Shown here in pieces: positions 15,355 to 23,369 of a stretch of 64,000 bases of DNA. The notes beneath the pieces were generated by a model that did no database searches, had not been told where the DNA came from, and saw only the letters and a list, made by a program, of their open reading frames with translations. The translations under genes and the position numbers were made by a program. Numbering within the stretch: position 1 is the stretch's first letter; each line of letters starts with the position of its first letter. The stretch is from positions 186,001 to 250,000 of the forward strand of contig CBDHHO010000001.1 of the NCBI GenBank assembly GCA_965263485.1, read 5' to 3'. Source of the DNA: Haliotispira sp965263485. Its GTDB lineage: Bacteria > Spirochaetota > Spirochaetia > SP-2023.

Positions 15355-17241
15355 TTGCGCCCGTTTGCCCTCCTTCTCTTTTCGGCCCTTCTGCTCGGCT
15401 GCACCCCGCCCGAAGATAGTGGGGCCAGTCCTTCGGCACTTATCAATGGTTTGACCAAAACGGAACAGACCCAGCTGCAGGAGCTTCAGCAGGAAGCTTC
15501 GAAGCCTTTGGACGAAACGGAACGGAACCGGCTTGAGGAGCTAAAGAGCAAGCCTAATTTGAGCCCTGCGGAACAGACAGAGCAAAAGGATCTTCAGGAC
15601 AAGATGAACAATGCCCTGACTCCTGAAGAACGAACGCAGTTGCAGAAACTTCAAGAGAAGTCTCGTGAGACCACCAGTACGGATGCTGCCCCTCTCAGCG
15701 GATCCGGCGGAGGCTCCAACCCAAACAGCGGTGGAGGCCCTAACCCAAACAGCGGCACTGACCCCGCTCCCCAACCGGAACCTCCGGTTACTGTGACTTT
15801 TGACACCCAAGGCGGCTCTCCCATTCCAGCTGTGAATTTGAAACGGGGAGAAAAGGCCTCTGAATCTGCGAATCCTAGTAAGGACGCTTTCTTTTTTGCC
15901 GGTTGGTACCTTGGCACTGATTATTCCGAAGAGTTTGACATTTCCACCCAAACTATCGAGGATGATATGACCTTGTACGCCAAGTGGGTGCAGGCCTTCA
16001 CCGTACAATTTGATTCCGATGGCGGCACTTCTATACCCACCGAAGTGGCAGGTGATGGTGCGAACAGAGCTGATATTGAGCCTGAAGATCCTGTAAAACA
16101 GGGGCACACTTTTTTGGGTTGGCATACAGATCAGCAGTTTGATACTCTCTTTTTCGATGGTACTACCATAACTGAGAATACCACGGTGTACGCTTGGTTT
16201 ATCCCCAACAGTTTACGGAGCATCGTGCTCAGCAAAACCCTGCCGCCCCAATCGGAGCTGGAGACTTACGACCAAGTTACCGCAGATATTCTGTCCCCTC
16301 TTGCCGGCGATACAGCCAAAGAACTGGGGATCATATATGTTACGCCAGATGGTGGCAGCACAACAAAAGACGTCAGCAGCTGGGAGAATGCCTATGACGC
16401 AGCAAATCTGAAAACCGCCATTGACAACGCGGCAGCCAGCGCAGAGAATCCCTACCTGGTACTGGTCGCAGAGGGCAGCTACGCCATCAGCGAAACCCTG
16501 AACATGAAAAACCATGTAGCCATCATAGGCGGCTTTAGCGGCAATGACGTCGATAGGGGCGGAACTACCACCCTATATGGCGGGGGCAACACTCAGGTCT
16601 TTTCCAATACCGGCCTGGACAACACGGCTGTGCTCTACGGAGTAACCATATCCAATGGTTTTACGGTTAAAAATGGCGGTGGCATGTCCAATACCAAATC
16701 CTCACCCACACTCAGCCATGTTACGTTTTCCGAAAACTCGGCTAATCAAGGCGGCGGCATGTCCAATGCCAACTCCTCGCCCACGCTCACCAATGTTACG
16801 TTCTCCGGGAACACGGCAAAGGAATACGGCGGCGGGATGAGAAATAGCCAATCTTCTCCCACGCTCAGCCATGTTACGTTCTCCGGGAACACGGCAAAGG
16901 TATACGGCGGCGGCATGTACAACAATACCAACTCCTCGCCCACACTCAGCCATGTTACGTTCTCCGGGAACACGGCAGATCAATTTGGAGGCGGGATGGC
17001 TAATGCCAACTCTTCCCCCACCCTCAGTCATGTTACCTTCTCCGGGAACACGGCAGATCAATGGGGAGGCGGGATGATTAATGCCAACTCTTCCCCCACG
17101 CTCAGCCATGTTAAGTTCTCCGGGAACACGGCAGATACTGGAGGCGGGATGGCTAATTTAAAATCTTTCCCCACGCTCGGCGATGGTGTTACTTTCTCTA
17201 TGAATGCAGCTCCGACCAGCCCTGATAGGCATGACGTTTGA
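15355..17241 (+). CDS. phase-variable beta-helix lipoprotein with InlB repeats, 3' end displaced
   Basis: The listed TTG gives RPFALLLFSALLLGC (lipobox LLGC); the probable start is ATG 15242. After Cys comes a Glu/Gln-rich helical stretch (LTKTEQTQLQELQQE...), then a Ser/Gly/Asn/Pro linker. Two InlB-type B repeats follow at about residues 144-212 and 215-285 (VTFDTQGGSPIP...FAGWY...LYAKW; VQFDSDGGTSIP...FLGWH). Next is a Pmp-like right-handed beta-helix, with seven rungs of GGGMxNxxSSPTLSHVTFSGNTA. The end (SMNAAPTSPDRHDV) is abnormal: homology to the paralogue at 39545 breaks off where a TIR element begins at 17250, and the lost tail is found after it at 17691. So the protein is truncated. 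Confidence 0.8.
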   Translation: MRPFALLLFSALLLGCTPPEDSGASPSALINGLTKTEQTQLQELQQEASKPLDETERNRLEELKSKPNLSPAEQTEQKDLQDKMNNALTPEERTQLQKLQEKSRETTSTDAAPLSGSGGGSNPNSGGGPNPNSGTDPAPQPEPPVTVTFDTQGGSPIPAVNLKRGEKASESANPSKDAFFFAGWYLGTDYSEEFDISTQTIEDDMTLYAKWVQAFTVQFDSDGGTSIPTEVAGDGANRADIEPEDPVKQGHTFLGWHTDQQFDTLFFDGTTITENTTVYAWFIPNSLRSIVLSKTLPPQSELETYDQVTADILSPLAGDTAKELGIIYVTPDGGSTTKDVSSWENAYDAANLKTAIDNAAASAENPYLVLVAEGSYAISETLNMKNHVAIIGGFSGNDVDRGGTTTLYGGGNTQVFSNTGLDNTAVLYGVTISNGFTVKNGGGMSNTKSSPTLSHVTFSENSANQGGGMSNANSSPTLTNVTFSGNTAKEYGGGMRNSQSSPTLSHVTFSGNTAKVYGGGMYNNTNSSPTLSHVTFSGNTADQFGGGMANANSSPTLSHVTFSGNTADQWGGGMINANSSPTLSHVKFSGNTADTGGGMANLKSFPTLGDGVTFSMNAAPTSPDRHDV

Positions 17242-17249
17242 TTCTGAAG

Positions 17250-17680
17250 GGGGGACCTCTAAAAATGGTATCGCTTCGCGAGAATTGTACAATCGCTCTG
17301 CTTCTGTTTTGTCTTGGCCGCAGCGATTGTCCCGCGTTTTGATGCCAGACGAAGGCTCCAATGCGAGCTGGCGCAGCATTGGAGAACCGGGGGGAGGGCC
17401 GGGCAGAGCCAGGCCCAACCTTCATTTTTTTCGGCAGCGAGGAACGAAAGCCGAGCCATACTTTGCTGTATGGCACCAATGTGAGCTGGCGTAGTATTGG
17501 TGAACTGGCAGGCCGTGCGCAGCAAAGAGCCTGCTTCCTCTCTTTCGTGACAGTGGTAAATGGCGGGGCAATGCAGGCCGTTTGCCACAAATCCTGCCGT
17601 AAGGCAGAACCTTTACTCCGTGAAAAAGACCGAGTCTGGTGCGCCATCCTTCTGTGGTGGGGAATTTTTAGAGGTGCCCT
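17250..17680 (-). mobile_element. TIR element (long type, inverted), about 431 bp
   Basis: Left edge GGGACCTCTAAAAATGGTAT and right edge GGAATTTTTAGAGGTGCCCT are inverted copies. Internal order (TCGCTTCGCGAGAATTGTAC..., GC-rich module, ...CTGTGGTGGGGAATTTT) is the reverse of the 63253 copy, so it is inserted in the other orientation. It separates the beta-helix gene from its 3' end. Confidence 0.75.
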
Positions 17681-17690
17681 GAAGATATGC

Positions 17691-17741
17691 CGGGGTGCCC
17701 AGGACTTGGGGGCCTTTGAGTTTGGCGGCACAGCGCCGTAG
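17691..17741 (+). pseudogene. orphan 3' end of the beta-helix lipoprotein gene
   Basis: About 50 bp ending in DLGAFEFGGTAP and TAG match the last codons of the paralogue at 40717-40767. The identity continues past the stop (GAGTCGCCAAGCGTAGC). This is the tail cut off from the gene at 15355 by the element. Confidence 0.8.
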
Positions 17742-17768
17742 AGTCGCCAAGCGTAGCTTCCCAAGAAA

Positions 17769-18104
17769 AGCCAATTTTCAGAGATTTTCCTGCGATTCTT
17801 CTTGCACTCCGCCGGAAAAAAGTATATTCTCCAAGGAGAACAATCCATTTCATAATCCCATTTTATCTTTTATTAAAACCATTCCGACTTTGGCCGGAAC
17901 ATCATCTTTATGCATTATTTTGCATAATAATACCAAGGAGTATTGCACTATGGAACACAAGTTCAGTAAAATTCGCTCATCGCTCATCGCTCATCGCTCA
18001 TCGCTCATCGCTCATCGAAAAAATTAAACCCATATAGCAGGGGAAATTATTTCTCTGCGGGGATTTCACGCCCATTTATCCTTTTATTTGTCTGCTCCCT
18101 GATT
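17769..18104 (+). promoter_or_regulatory. lipoprotein leader cassette, copy 4
   Basis: TTGCAC (17802-17807), 17 bp, TATTCT (17825-17830); TTATGCA/TGCATAA hairpin; AAGGAG (17935-17940); ATG 17950 at spacing 9. The leader frame closes at 18027. Confidence 0.8.
17974..18015 (+). repeat. heptamer CGCTCAT, six units
   Basis: Six perfect units; as in copies 1 and 2, four or seven units would join ATG 17950 to the lipoprotein frame. Confidence 0.9.
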
Positions 18105-18677
18105 TTGTGGGTCGCCTGCGATCCGCCCGGTGACGGGTCTTCGCAAAGTCCAAATCAGAATCCGGGTCAAAATCCAAATCAGAATCCGGGTCAAAATCCG
18201 GGTCAAAATCCAGGCCAGAATCTCGATCAGAACCCGTCCCAACACCCTTATGCCGGTAAGATTTATCGAGTTAAGGTAGTCAATAAGGGAACTTTGGGAG
18301 CTTCCACATGGGCAAGAGATGTAGATGCCGGTGAACCTATTCTGGAACTCCGCATTGCAAATGATGGTCGAATGGATATCTATCACGTGGATGATAATGG
18401 AACAGTACAAATACAATTAGGCAATTCAATGTTCCCAGAATTCCGAGCCGGTTTGTCCAAGAGCGTCGGAAATGATGGAAATATCAGTTCTCTGGGCATA
18501 AGGTGGACTGGTCGCACCCTACAAATCGGCGGCTATCTACAGACAAGTAATGCGCCATTTTTAAATTCTTCAAATTTTCGTCTGGATGCCACCCCCAGCT
18601 CGGGATTCGTTGCGACTCATACTGGTGGTCTATCGACTATCTATACTTCTGTGAATTTTGTTCTTACCAATCCTTAG
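18105..18677 (+). CDS. phase-variable short lipoprotein with Asn-Pro-Gly-Gln repeats
   Basis: The open frame continues upstream through PFILLFVCSLILWVAC (lipobox WVAC); ATG 17950 is the likely start. The mature protein begins DPPGDGSSQS, then a flexible repeat region of QNPGQNPNQ-type units, then a compact beta-rich domain of about 130 residues (YRVKVVNKGTLGASTW..., ILELRIANDGRMDIYHVDDNG, GIRWTGRTLQIGGYLQ). I recognise no family. Its ectodomain is unrelated to the other cassettes although the leader is almost identical, which is the best evidence that the leader is a portable module. Confidence 0.72.
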   Translation: MWVACDPPGDGSSQSPNQNPGQNPNQNPGQNPGQNPGQNLDQNPSQHPYAGKIYRVKVVNKGTLGASTWARDVDAGEPILELRIANDGRMDIYHVDDNGTVQIQLGNSMFPEFRAGLSKSVGNDGNISSLGIRWTGRTLQIGGYLQTSNAPFLNSSNFRLDATPSSGFVATHTGGLSTIYTSVNFVLTNP

Positions 18678-18787
18678 TCGCGGGGAATAGCTTCGAAGCC
18701 CCTTAGATCCCCCGTAAAAGGCCGCCTGAGAAGGCCTGTCCAATATGCCTGCGCTGGTAGTTGCTCCGTTTCTCTTCGTATTCGGCT

Positions 18788-19013
18788 TGCTGCTGCAAGA
18801 GTACCGCAGCCTGCCCCGCAGCGAGAGTCCGGTAAACTATGCGTTGTTCCGCATTCCCTAGGAGCAGCTCATTACCAGGCAAGACTCAAGAGGTCGGAAA
18901 GACGGTCGCTTTGCCGAGAATGGCTTGGAGATTCATGTGGATCTTGGTCAGCAGCACAAAGAATTTTATTTGCAGGTGACAGAGCCAGTTTATGCCGTCC
19001 GGGCTGTCGATTG
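18788..19013 (+). pseudogene. duplicated 3' fragment of the membrane-protein gene at 9684
   Basis: About 226 bp repeat the end of the 9684-10631 gene almost base for base (LLLQEYRSLPRSESPVNYAL...). One change makes a nonsense codon: the TAC of FRIPYEQL has become TAG at 18859. There is no promoter or start. After the shared stop the sequence differs from that at 10631, showing that one of the two sites is a recombination product. Confidence 0.85.
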
Positions 19014-19024
19014 AATTCAGGGGG

Positions 19025-19071
19025 ACTGAGCGCGGAGCGCGAAGATTAGAAATTCAAGGTGTACCGAAGTA
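19025..19071 (+). repeat. short dispersed repeat, copy 1
   Basis: GACTGAGCGCGGAGCGCGAA, GATTAGAAATTC and AGGTGTACCGAAGTACC recur at 37964-38010 with three differences. GGAGCGC-type symmetry is visible but no ORF. The two copies lie at island boundaries. Confidence 0.75.
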
Positions 19072-19074
19072 CCC

Positions 19075-19321
19075 CCGTTCTCCCATGCTTTTCCAATGGC
19101 TGCGCACGGCCCTCCCCATTTCTCCCATGCTTTTCCAATAGCTGCGCACGGCCCTCCCCATTTCTCCCATGCTGCGCCAGCTCGCAAAGAGGAAGGTTGG
19201 GCCTTGGCTGCGCACGGCCCTCCCCATTTCTCCCATGCTGCGCCAGCTCGCATGGGAGCATCAAAACGCGGTACAATTGTACAATTCTCGCAGAAAGCGA
19301 TACCATTTTTAGAGGTGCTCT
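19075..19321 (+). mobile_element. GC-rich array fused to a TIR element right end
   Basis: Units with CTGCGCACGGCCCTCCCC recur three times (two begin with TTTTCCAAT instead of GCGCCAGCTCGC). They end in the CTCCCATG/CATGGGAG hairpin, then the standard right block: ATCAAAACGCGGTACAATTG, TTCTCGCAGAAAGCGATACC and TTTTTAGAGGTGCTCT. A left end is not visible. Confidence 0.7.
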
Positions 19322-19346
19322 ATCGAAATCGAAAAGAGGGAACGCG

Positions 19347-19367
19347 ATGGAACTCACAAACTCATGA
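19347..19367 (+). CDS. six-codon leader ORF overlapping the GSCFA start
   Basis: ATG 19347 has AAGAGGG 6 nt upstream and codes MELTNS, stopping at TGA 19365-19367, which overlaps the next ATG (19364) as ATGA. The GSCFA gene lacks its own close ribosome-binding site, so coupling through this mini-ORF is plausible. It may be only a by-product of the site. Confidence 0.35.
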   Translation: MELTNS

Positions 19368-20608
19368 GAGAACCAATAACCCTCCTGTACCCCGCAGCAC
19401 GTTGGCAGAGCAGGACAGTACTGCCGGAATGGAGCCCCACAGCCGGTTCCGGACCTCAATCGGTACAGCCGGAAGCTGCTTGGTTCTGTGCCGGTTCCTG
19501 CTTTGCCGAGCGCAGTGCCAAAGCACTGCGCCAGCATCTGCTGCCAGTGCATTTTGCGGCCGGAGGAGCCTTGTATACGCCAGAGGCCATACTGCAATGG
19601 CTGCGCCTGTGCCAGTGGGCAGGGCAAAGTGAAGTGCCAAAAGGGCCGCAAAGTGAACGGAATGATGAGATTGCCCAAAGCGATAAAGAAGTGTTCTGCC
19701 TCCGCCCCGAAGTGAGTGACCTGTTGTATGCCGACAAACGTCCGGGAATGCGCGAACGCTACCTGCATCCACACGCTCCCGGCTGGCTAAAAGCAGAGAG
19801 TCGGGAACAGCTGCTGCATCAACTTTGGGTACAGTGCCGTTTTGACTATCAGTTTCTGCGCAGCAGCAAAATACTACTACTGACCTTTGGAAGCTCTTTC
19901 AGTTTTTATGCTCCGGCGACCGATACCTACTGGAGCAATGGCCACCGCCTGCCGGTCGCAGGCCCCTCCACGCCGCTGGCGCCGCTGCACAAAACCTTGC
20001 TGAGCCCAGAGCAGATCGACCGGGCCTTGGCAGAAATCCTTGAACTATTGGCCCGTCTGAACCCCGAGGCAAACGTGCTTTGCAGCGTGTCGCCGCTTCG
20101 CCACTCACCCCTGTCTGCGGAAGACAATTCCTTGAGCAAGGCTCAGTTACTGAGCGCCGTTCATCGCCTGCGGCGGCAGGGCCGCCTCCACTACTTTCCG
20201 GCCTACGAAATTGTGATGGATGAAATGCGCGATTACCGCTGGTACGATGCCAAAGGTAGCCAATTGCGCACGGAAGCTTTCGCACTGCTGCTGCAACGCC
20301 TGCTTGAGGCAGTGGCTGCTCCCCGTCTGGCGGAGTTTCTACGGCAAGTGGTGGCCCTGGCCCGACTGCTGCGCCACCAAAGCGTGCAGCACGGCTCTGC
20401 TGCTACGCGAGCGGTTCTTTGGCCGCCCGGCAGAGAGACTGCCGGGACAGATTGGACTGCCGCATCCGCGAAGCAGCAAACAGAGGAACAGGCGGAACAG
20501 CTGCTGAGCCGCCTGCGCCAACAGTATCCACAGCTGGACCTGCCGCAGGCTGCGGCGGACTACCGCAGCCTGCTGCAATGCTATGCACTTGAAGCCTATC
20601 CACATTAG
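19364..20608 (+). CDS. GSCFA-domain protein (SGNH-hydrolase-like)
   Basis: Family motifs are clear: AGSCFAERSAKALR near residue 45, LTFGSSFSFY, then SVSPLRH, NSLSKAQLLSAVHRL and YFPAYEIVMDEMRDYRWY. GSCFA proteins are thought to be SGNH-type hydrolases or esterases, with the Ser of GSCFA as candidate nucleophile; substrates are unknown. No signal peptide is seen, so it is probably cytoplasmic. It is 414 residues long, with an extra Arg/Ala/Leu-rich C-terminus. The TAG stop is formed inside the first bases of a TIR element (AGGG at 20607), so the natural C-terminus may have been altered. Confidence 0.85.
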   Translation: MREPITLLYPAARWQSRTVLPEWSPTAGSGPQSVQPEAAWFCAGSCFAERSAKALRQHLLPVHFAAGGALYTPEAILQWLRLCQWAGQSEVPKGPQSERNDEIAQSDKEVFCLRPEVSDLLYADKRPGMRERYLHPHAPGWLKAESREQLLHQLWVQCRFDYQFLRSSKILLLTFGSSFSFYAPATDTYWSNGHRLPVAGPSTPLAPLHKTLLSPEQIDRALAEILELLARLNPEANVLCSVSPLRHSPLSAEDNSLSKAQLLSAVHRLRRQGRLHYFPAYEIVMDEMRDYRWYDAKGSQLRTEAFALLLQRLLEAVAAPRLAEFLRQVVALARLLRHQSVQHGSAATRAVLWPPGRETAGTDWTAASAKQQTEEQAEQLLSRLRQQYPQLDLPQAAADYRSLLQCYALEAYPH

Positions 20609-20772
20609 GGTACCTCTAAAAATTCGCTTTTGATCTGGATCGCTGAGATTTTTCGCGACAGCAAGGCGGCAACTCGTTTTAATAATTTGTTGTATTAAAA
20701 TAAGTTGCCAACAAATCTGCTCGTGGAAAAGATCGCGATCCCACGCGAAATTGAAATTTTTAGAGGTGCCCA
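20607..20772 (+). mobile_element. TIR element (short type), about 166 bp
   Basis: AGGGTACCTCTAAAAATTCG at the left, GAAATTTTTAGAGGTGCCC at the right. The core holds a long imperfect palindrome: GGCAACTCGTTTTAATA, a short loop, TATTAAAATAAGTTGCC. The same core is at 27282-27446 and, inverted, inside 40905-41142. No GC-rich module. Confidence 0.78.
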
Positions 20773-20812
20773 TTAGAGCTTCCCTGAGACAAGCGGGGGG
20801 AAAGGAGATCCC

Positions 20813-21436
20813 ATGCTGGTAAAAGCCTGCGGTTTGCGCAACCTGGAAGAAATCCGCTGGGCTCATGATCTGGGCTATGATTTCTGGGGCATTGTGCTGG
20901 ACCCCTGCTCCAAGCGCTATGTGCGGCCGGAAGAGCTGAAGGCCCTCTGGCGGCGACTGGCCCAAAGCGAAGGTTGGCAGAACCGTTCTGTATTGGTGGC
21001 CCGTGAGTGGCAGAGCCTGGAGCCCCATGCCCGTTTCTGCACCAAAGCCTTGTTGCAGTGCTATAACGGCTTTCCTGATTCGATTGCCCCCGAGCGGCGC
21101 ATTCTGCCGATTGGCGGGGAAGAGCAGCTGTGTTTGGCGCAACGCAGTGCGGCATATTTTCTCTACGATGTCAGCCTGGGCTCAGGCCAGTGGCAGGGGC
21201 TGCCGGACTGGTGCTGCGATAAAGAGCGTCTACTGGTGGCCGGAGGCCTGGGCAGCGAGCGCTTACGTGAGCTGGCGGCGGAGTGGCCCAAACGCAGCTT
21301 TGGAGGCTTTGATCTGTCTTCCGGGCTGGAGGACGCAAACGATGGCAACGGGCGCAGCCGCAAGGATTATCACAAAATGAAAGAATGTGTTGAGCTGATT
21401 CGCAGTGATTTTGAAGGATCTGGCAGGCTGATATGA
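20813..21436 (+). CDS. trpF: phosphoribosylanthranilate isomerase
   Basis: TrpF converts N-(5'-phosphoribosyl)anthranilate to CdRP in tryptophan synthesis. It starts VKACGLRNLEEIRWAHDLGYDFWGIV, where the Cys of the KxCGL motif is the catalytic base. It ends with LLVAGGLGSERL and GGFDLSSGLED (the DxSSGxE phosphate-binding segment and catalytic Asp), then KDYHKM. A strong AAAGGAGAT precedes the ATG. Length (207) is usual. The substrate-binding middle is divergent from typical TrpF, and no other trp genes are in the window, so an altered substrate is possible. Confidence 0.82.
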   Translation: MLVKACGLRNLEEIRWAHDLGYDFWGIVLDPCSKRYVRPEELKALWRRLAQSEGWQNRSVLVAREWQSLEPHARFCTKALLQCYNGFPDSIAPERRILPIGGEEQLCLAQRSAAYFLYDVSLGSGQWQGLPDWCCDKERLLVAGGLGSERLRELAAEWPKRSFGGFDLSSGLEDANDGNGRSRKDYHKMKECVELIRSDFEGSGRLI

Positions 21437-21525
21437 ATCATCCTAATCCGTGGAAGTAGAGTGCGATAAATGTTTGTCACTCCCGCTTTCACGGGGAATG
21501 AGGGGATCAAACTGAATGCAAGCAC

Positions 21526-23295
21526 TCAGTGCCGACGCGCGCGACCGATCGAATAACGCCTCTGCGGCTCGCGATAATAACGCTGCCAAGCCCAAAGCAA
21601 ACGCAACAAAGCGGGATACGAATACTCACGAACCGGCACCACAGCCCCGGACGCAGCATCATCCGTTCCAAGGTTATAAAAACGCTCCGCATCCCTGCCG
21701 AGCTTTACGCCCCGTTTTCCGTGCTCCCGTGACCCGACTGCCACGGTGGGCAACCCCAGATTGCGATACAGCTGGTGAACGGCAGAACCCGCTGCCATGC
21801 GCGGAGTTCTCGCAGACTGGAACAACCAATGCCACAGCAAGCTGCCGGGTACAAGACGAGGCAGTACGGACAGCAATCGCAGCGAAGAGCCCGACGTCAG
21901 GACCTTCTGCAGAGCTGCACTCGATTCAAGTAAAGGAATAAAGATGCACTGACGCGCCGGGAAATAATCCTGATAAATATTGTTCCCCAGACTATGGGGG
22001 CTGACAAAGACCAGATGAGATCCACTGCTCTCCGAATGCTCCAAATTCTGCAGAAAGTGGGGCAGGGGATTCGCTCCACCTGATGCCAGGCTGCAATTAA
22101 CCGGATAGGCTGTCAAAGCCCGGAACACAGCCTCTTCATTCTGCTCATGATAGAGCAGACCGCGCTCCAGCTCCCGTTGCCGACCCGCTCCCTCTGCATT
22201 CAGGGCCAATGACGCATTTCGCAAACGGGCCAAGCGACCCAAGCGGTTTCCACCGTGGCCGCAGGAGGGCCGGACGGGAATATGCACCCAAATCCGGTAG
22301 CCCAAACCGTGCAATTGCTTCAAGCGAAACAAAAAATAGTTTGCGGATTGGTCCAATACAGAGCTGCGTAGTGCAGCCGGGTAACAAGACATATCCGGCA
22401 CAAAATAACAATGCAGATCCTGCGAATAAAGCTGCTGCTCCTCTGGAATACGGACATACAGCTCATCAAAACGAGAATATAATTTCCAATTAATCCGCCG
22501 CGGATCATCACCGGGATAATAAGGACGCTGCTCGCTGAAACCTTCCTGAGCAAACTTGTGCACCGTGTTGTTCAAAGGGTACTGGCTGGTATTGGCCGAG
22601 AGACTCTGCGCTCCACCAGCCGCTGCTGCGGGAGCCAGTACCGCCAGTTCAATGTCCTGCCAGATACGGTAACGAAGATACAGGCAGGAAAGGCAGTCAC
22701 GAACGAAAAAACACTGGTTATCGCCGAAATACAAACCGCGCCGGAACTGGGACAAAAGCCCCTTTTGCTGTGCCGGCAACGCCGCACTGACGCCTGATCC
22801 CTGTTGCAAATCGTCCATGTCCAGCAGCGACTGCGCCGAAAACCGGATACGGTTGGACCCACTGCGCAGCCGATAACACAGCCGAATCTTCTGCTGTGTC
22901 TGCGGATCGCGTAGACACAGCTCCCAGAAAACCTGTATGCCAAACAAAATATTGGGCAGCCGAACTTCCAGCACAAATTCAGCAGCCTGCTGCCCCGGAG
23001 CATGCAACTGCACCACAGAGGGGGCCAGTACCCGGGGCAGGCTCAGAGAATGCTTCAACTCACGGCGTAAAAGCAGACCACTGAGCAGCAGTACTTGGAT
23101 GCTAAAACTCAGACACAAATAGGCCAGCACAAAAAGCAGTACCAAGCCCCAGATATTCTCCCAGGAATCGCCAAAACGTGGCTTATGCCACCACAGAACA
23201 TACAAAATGACCGTAAAAAAAAAGAAAAAACGCCAGCCAAACGCAAAGCACATTGAATCCGGAATCCCAGAAGAGCTGCGTTTTTGCCGCTTCAT
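21526..23295 (-). CDS. DUF58 membrane protein
   Basis: The DUF58 signature is present: FSEQRPYYPGDDPRRINWKLYSRFDELYVRIPEEQ. The N-terminus has two membrane spans (FFFFFTVILYVLWW and LVLLFVLAYLCLSFSIQVLLLSGLLL), followed by a beta-rich domain, DUF58, and a VWA-like C-terminal part. DUF58 proteins usually act with a MoxR ATPase and VWA/transglutaminase-like partners at the cell envelope; none of these is encoded next to it here. At 589 residues it is longer than usual (300-450). It lies 74 bp downstream of the LysM amidase on the same strand, so the two may be co-transcribed. Confidence 0.85.
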   Translation of the reverse strand: MKRQKRSSSGIPDSMCFAFGWRFFFFFTVILYVLWWHKPRFGDSWENIWGLVLLFVLAYLCLSFSIQVLLLSGLLLRRELKHSLSLPRVLAPSVVQLHAPGQQAAEFVLEVRLPNILFGIQVFWELCLRDPQTQQKIRLCYRLRSGSNRIRFSAQSLLDMDDLQQGSGVSAALPAQQKGLLSQFRRGLYFGDNQCFFVRDCLSCLYLRYRIWQDIELAVLAPAAAAGGAQSLSANTSQYPLNNTVHKFAQEGFSEQRPYYPGDDPRRINWKLYSRFDELYVRIPEEQQLYSQDLHCYFVPDMSCYPAALRSSVLDQSANYFLFRLKQLHGLGYRIWVHIPVRPSCGHGGNRLGRLARLRNASLALNAEGAGRQRELERGLLYHEQNEEAVFRALTAYPVNCSLASGGANPLPHFLQNLEHSESSGSHLVFVSPHSLGNNIYQDYFPARQCIFIPLLESSAALQKVLTSGSSLRLLSVLPRLVPGSLLWHWLFQSARTPRMAAGSAVHQLYRNLGLPTVAVGSREHGKRGVKLGRDAERFYNLGTDDAASGAVVPVREYSYPALLRLLWAWQRYYREPQRRYSIGRARRH

Positions 23296-23369
23296 TGCAC
23301 CTGCCTGCGGAGGATCCGTTCCCCCGGGCCCTGAAGATTACTCTGCATATATCCGAGTGCCGTCGTAGA

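Noticed and set aside
15541..17109. Minus-strand frames opposite the beta-helix gene
   Set aside because: They mirror the repeated rungs and hold no independent domain.
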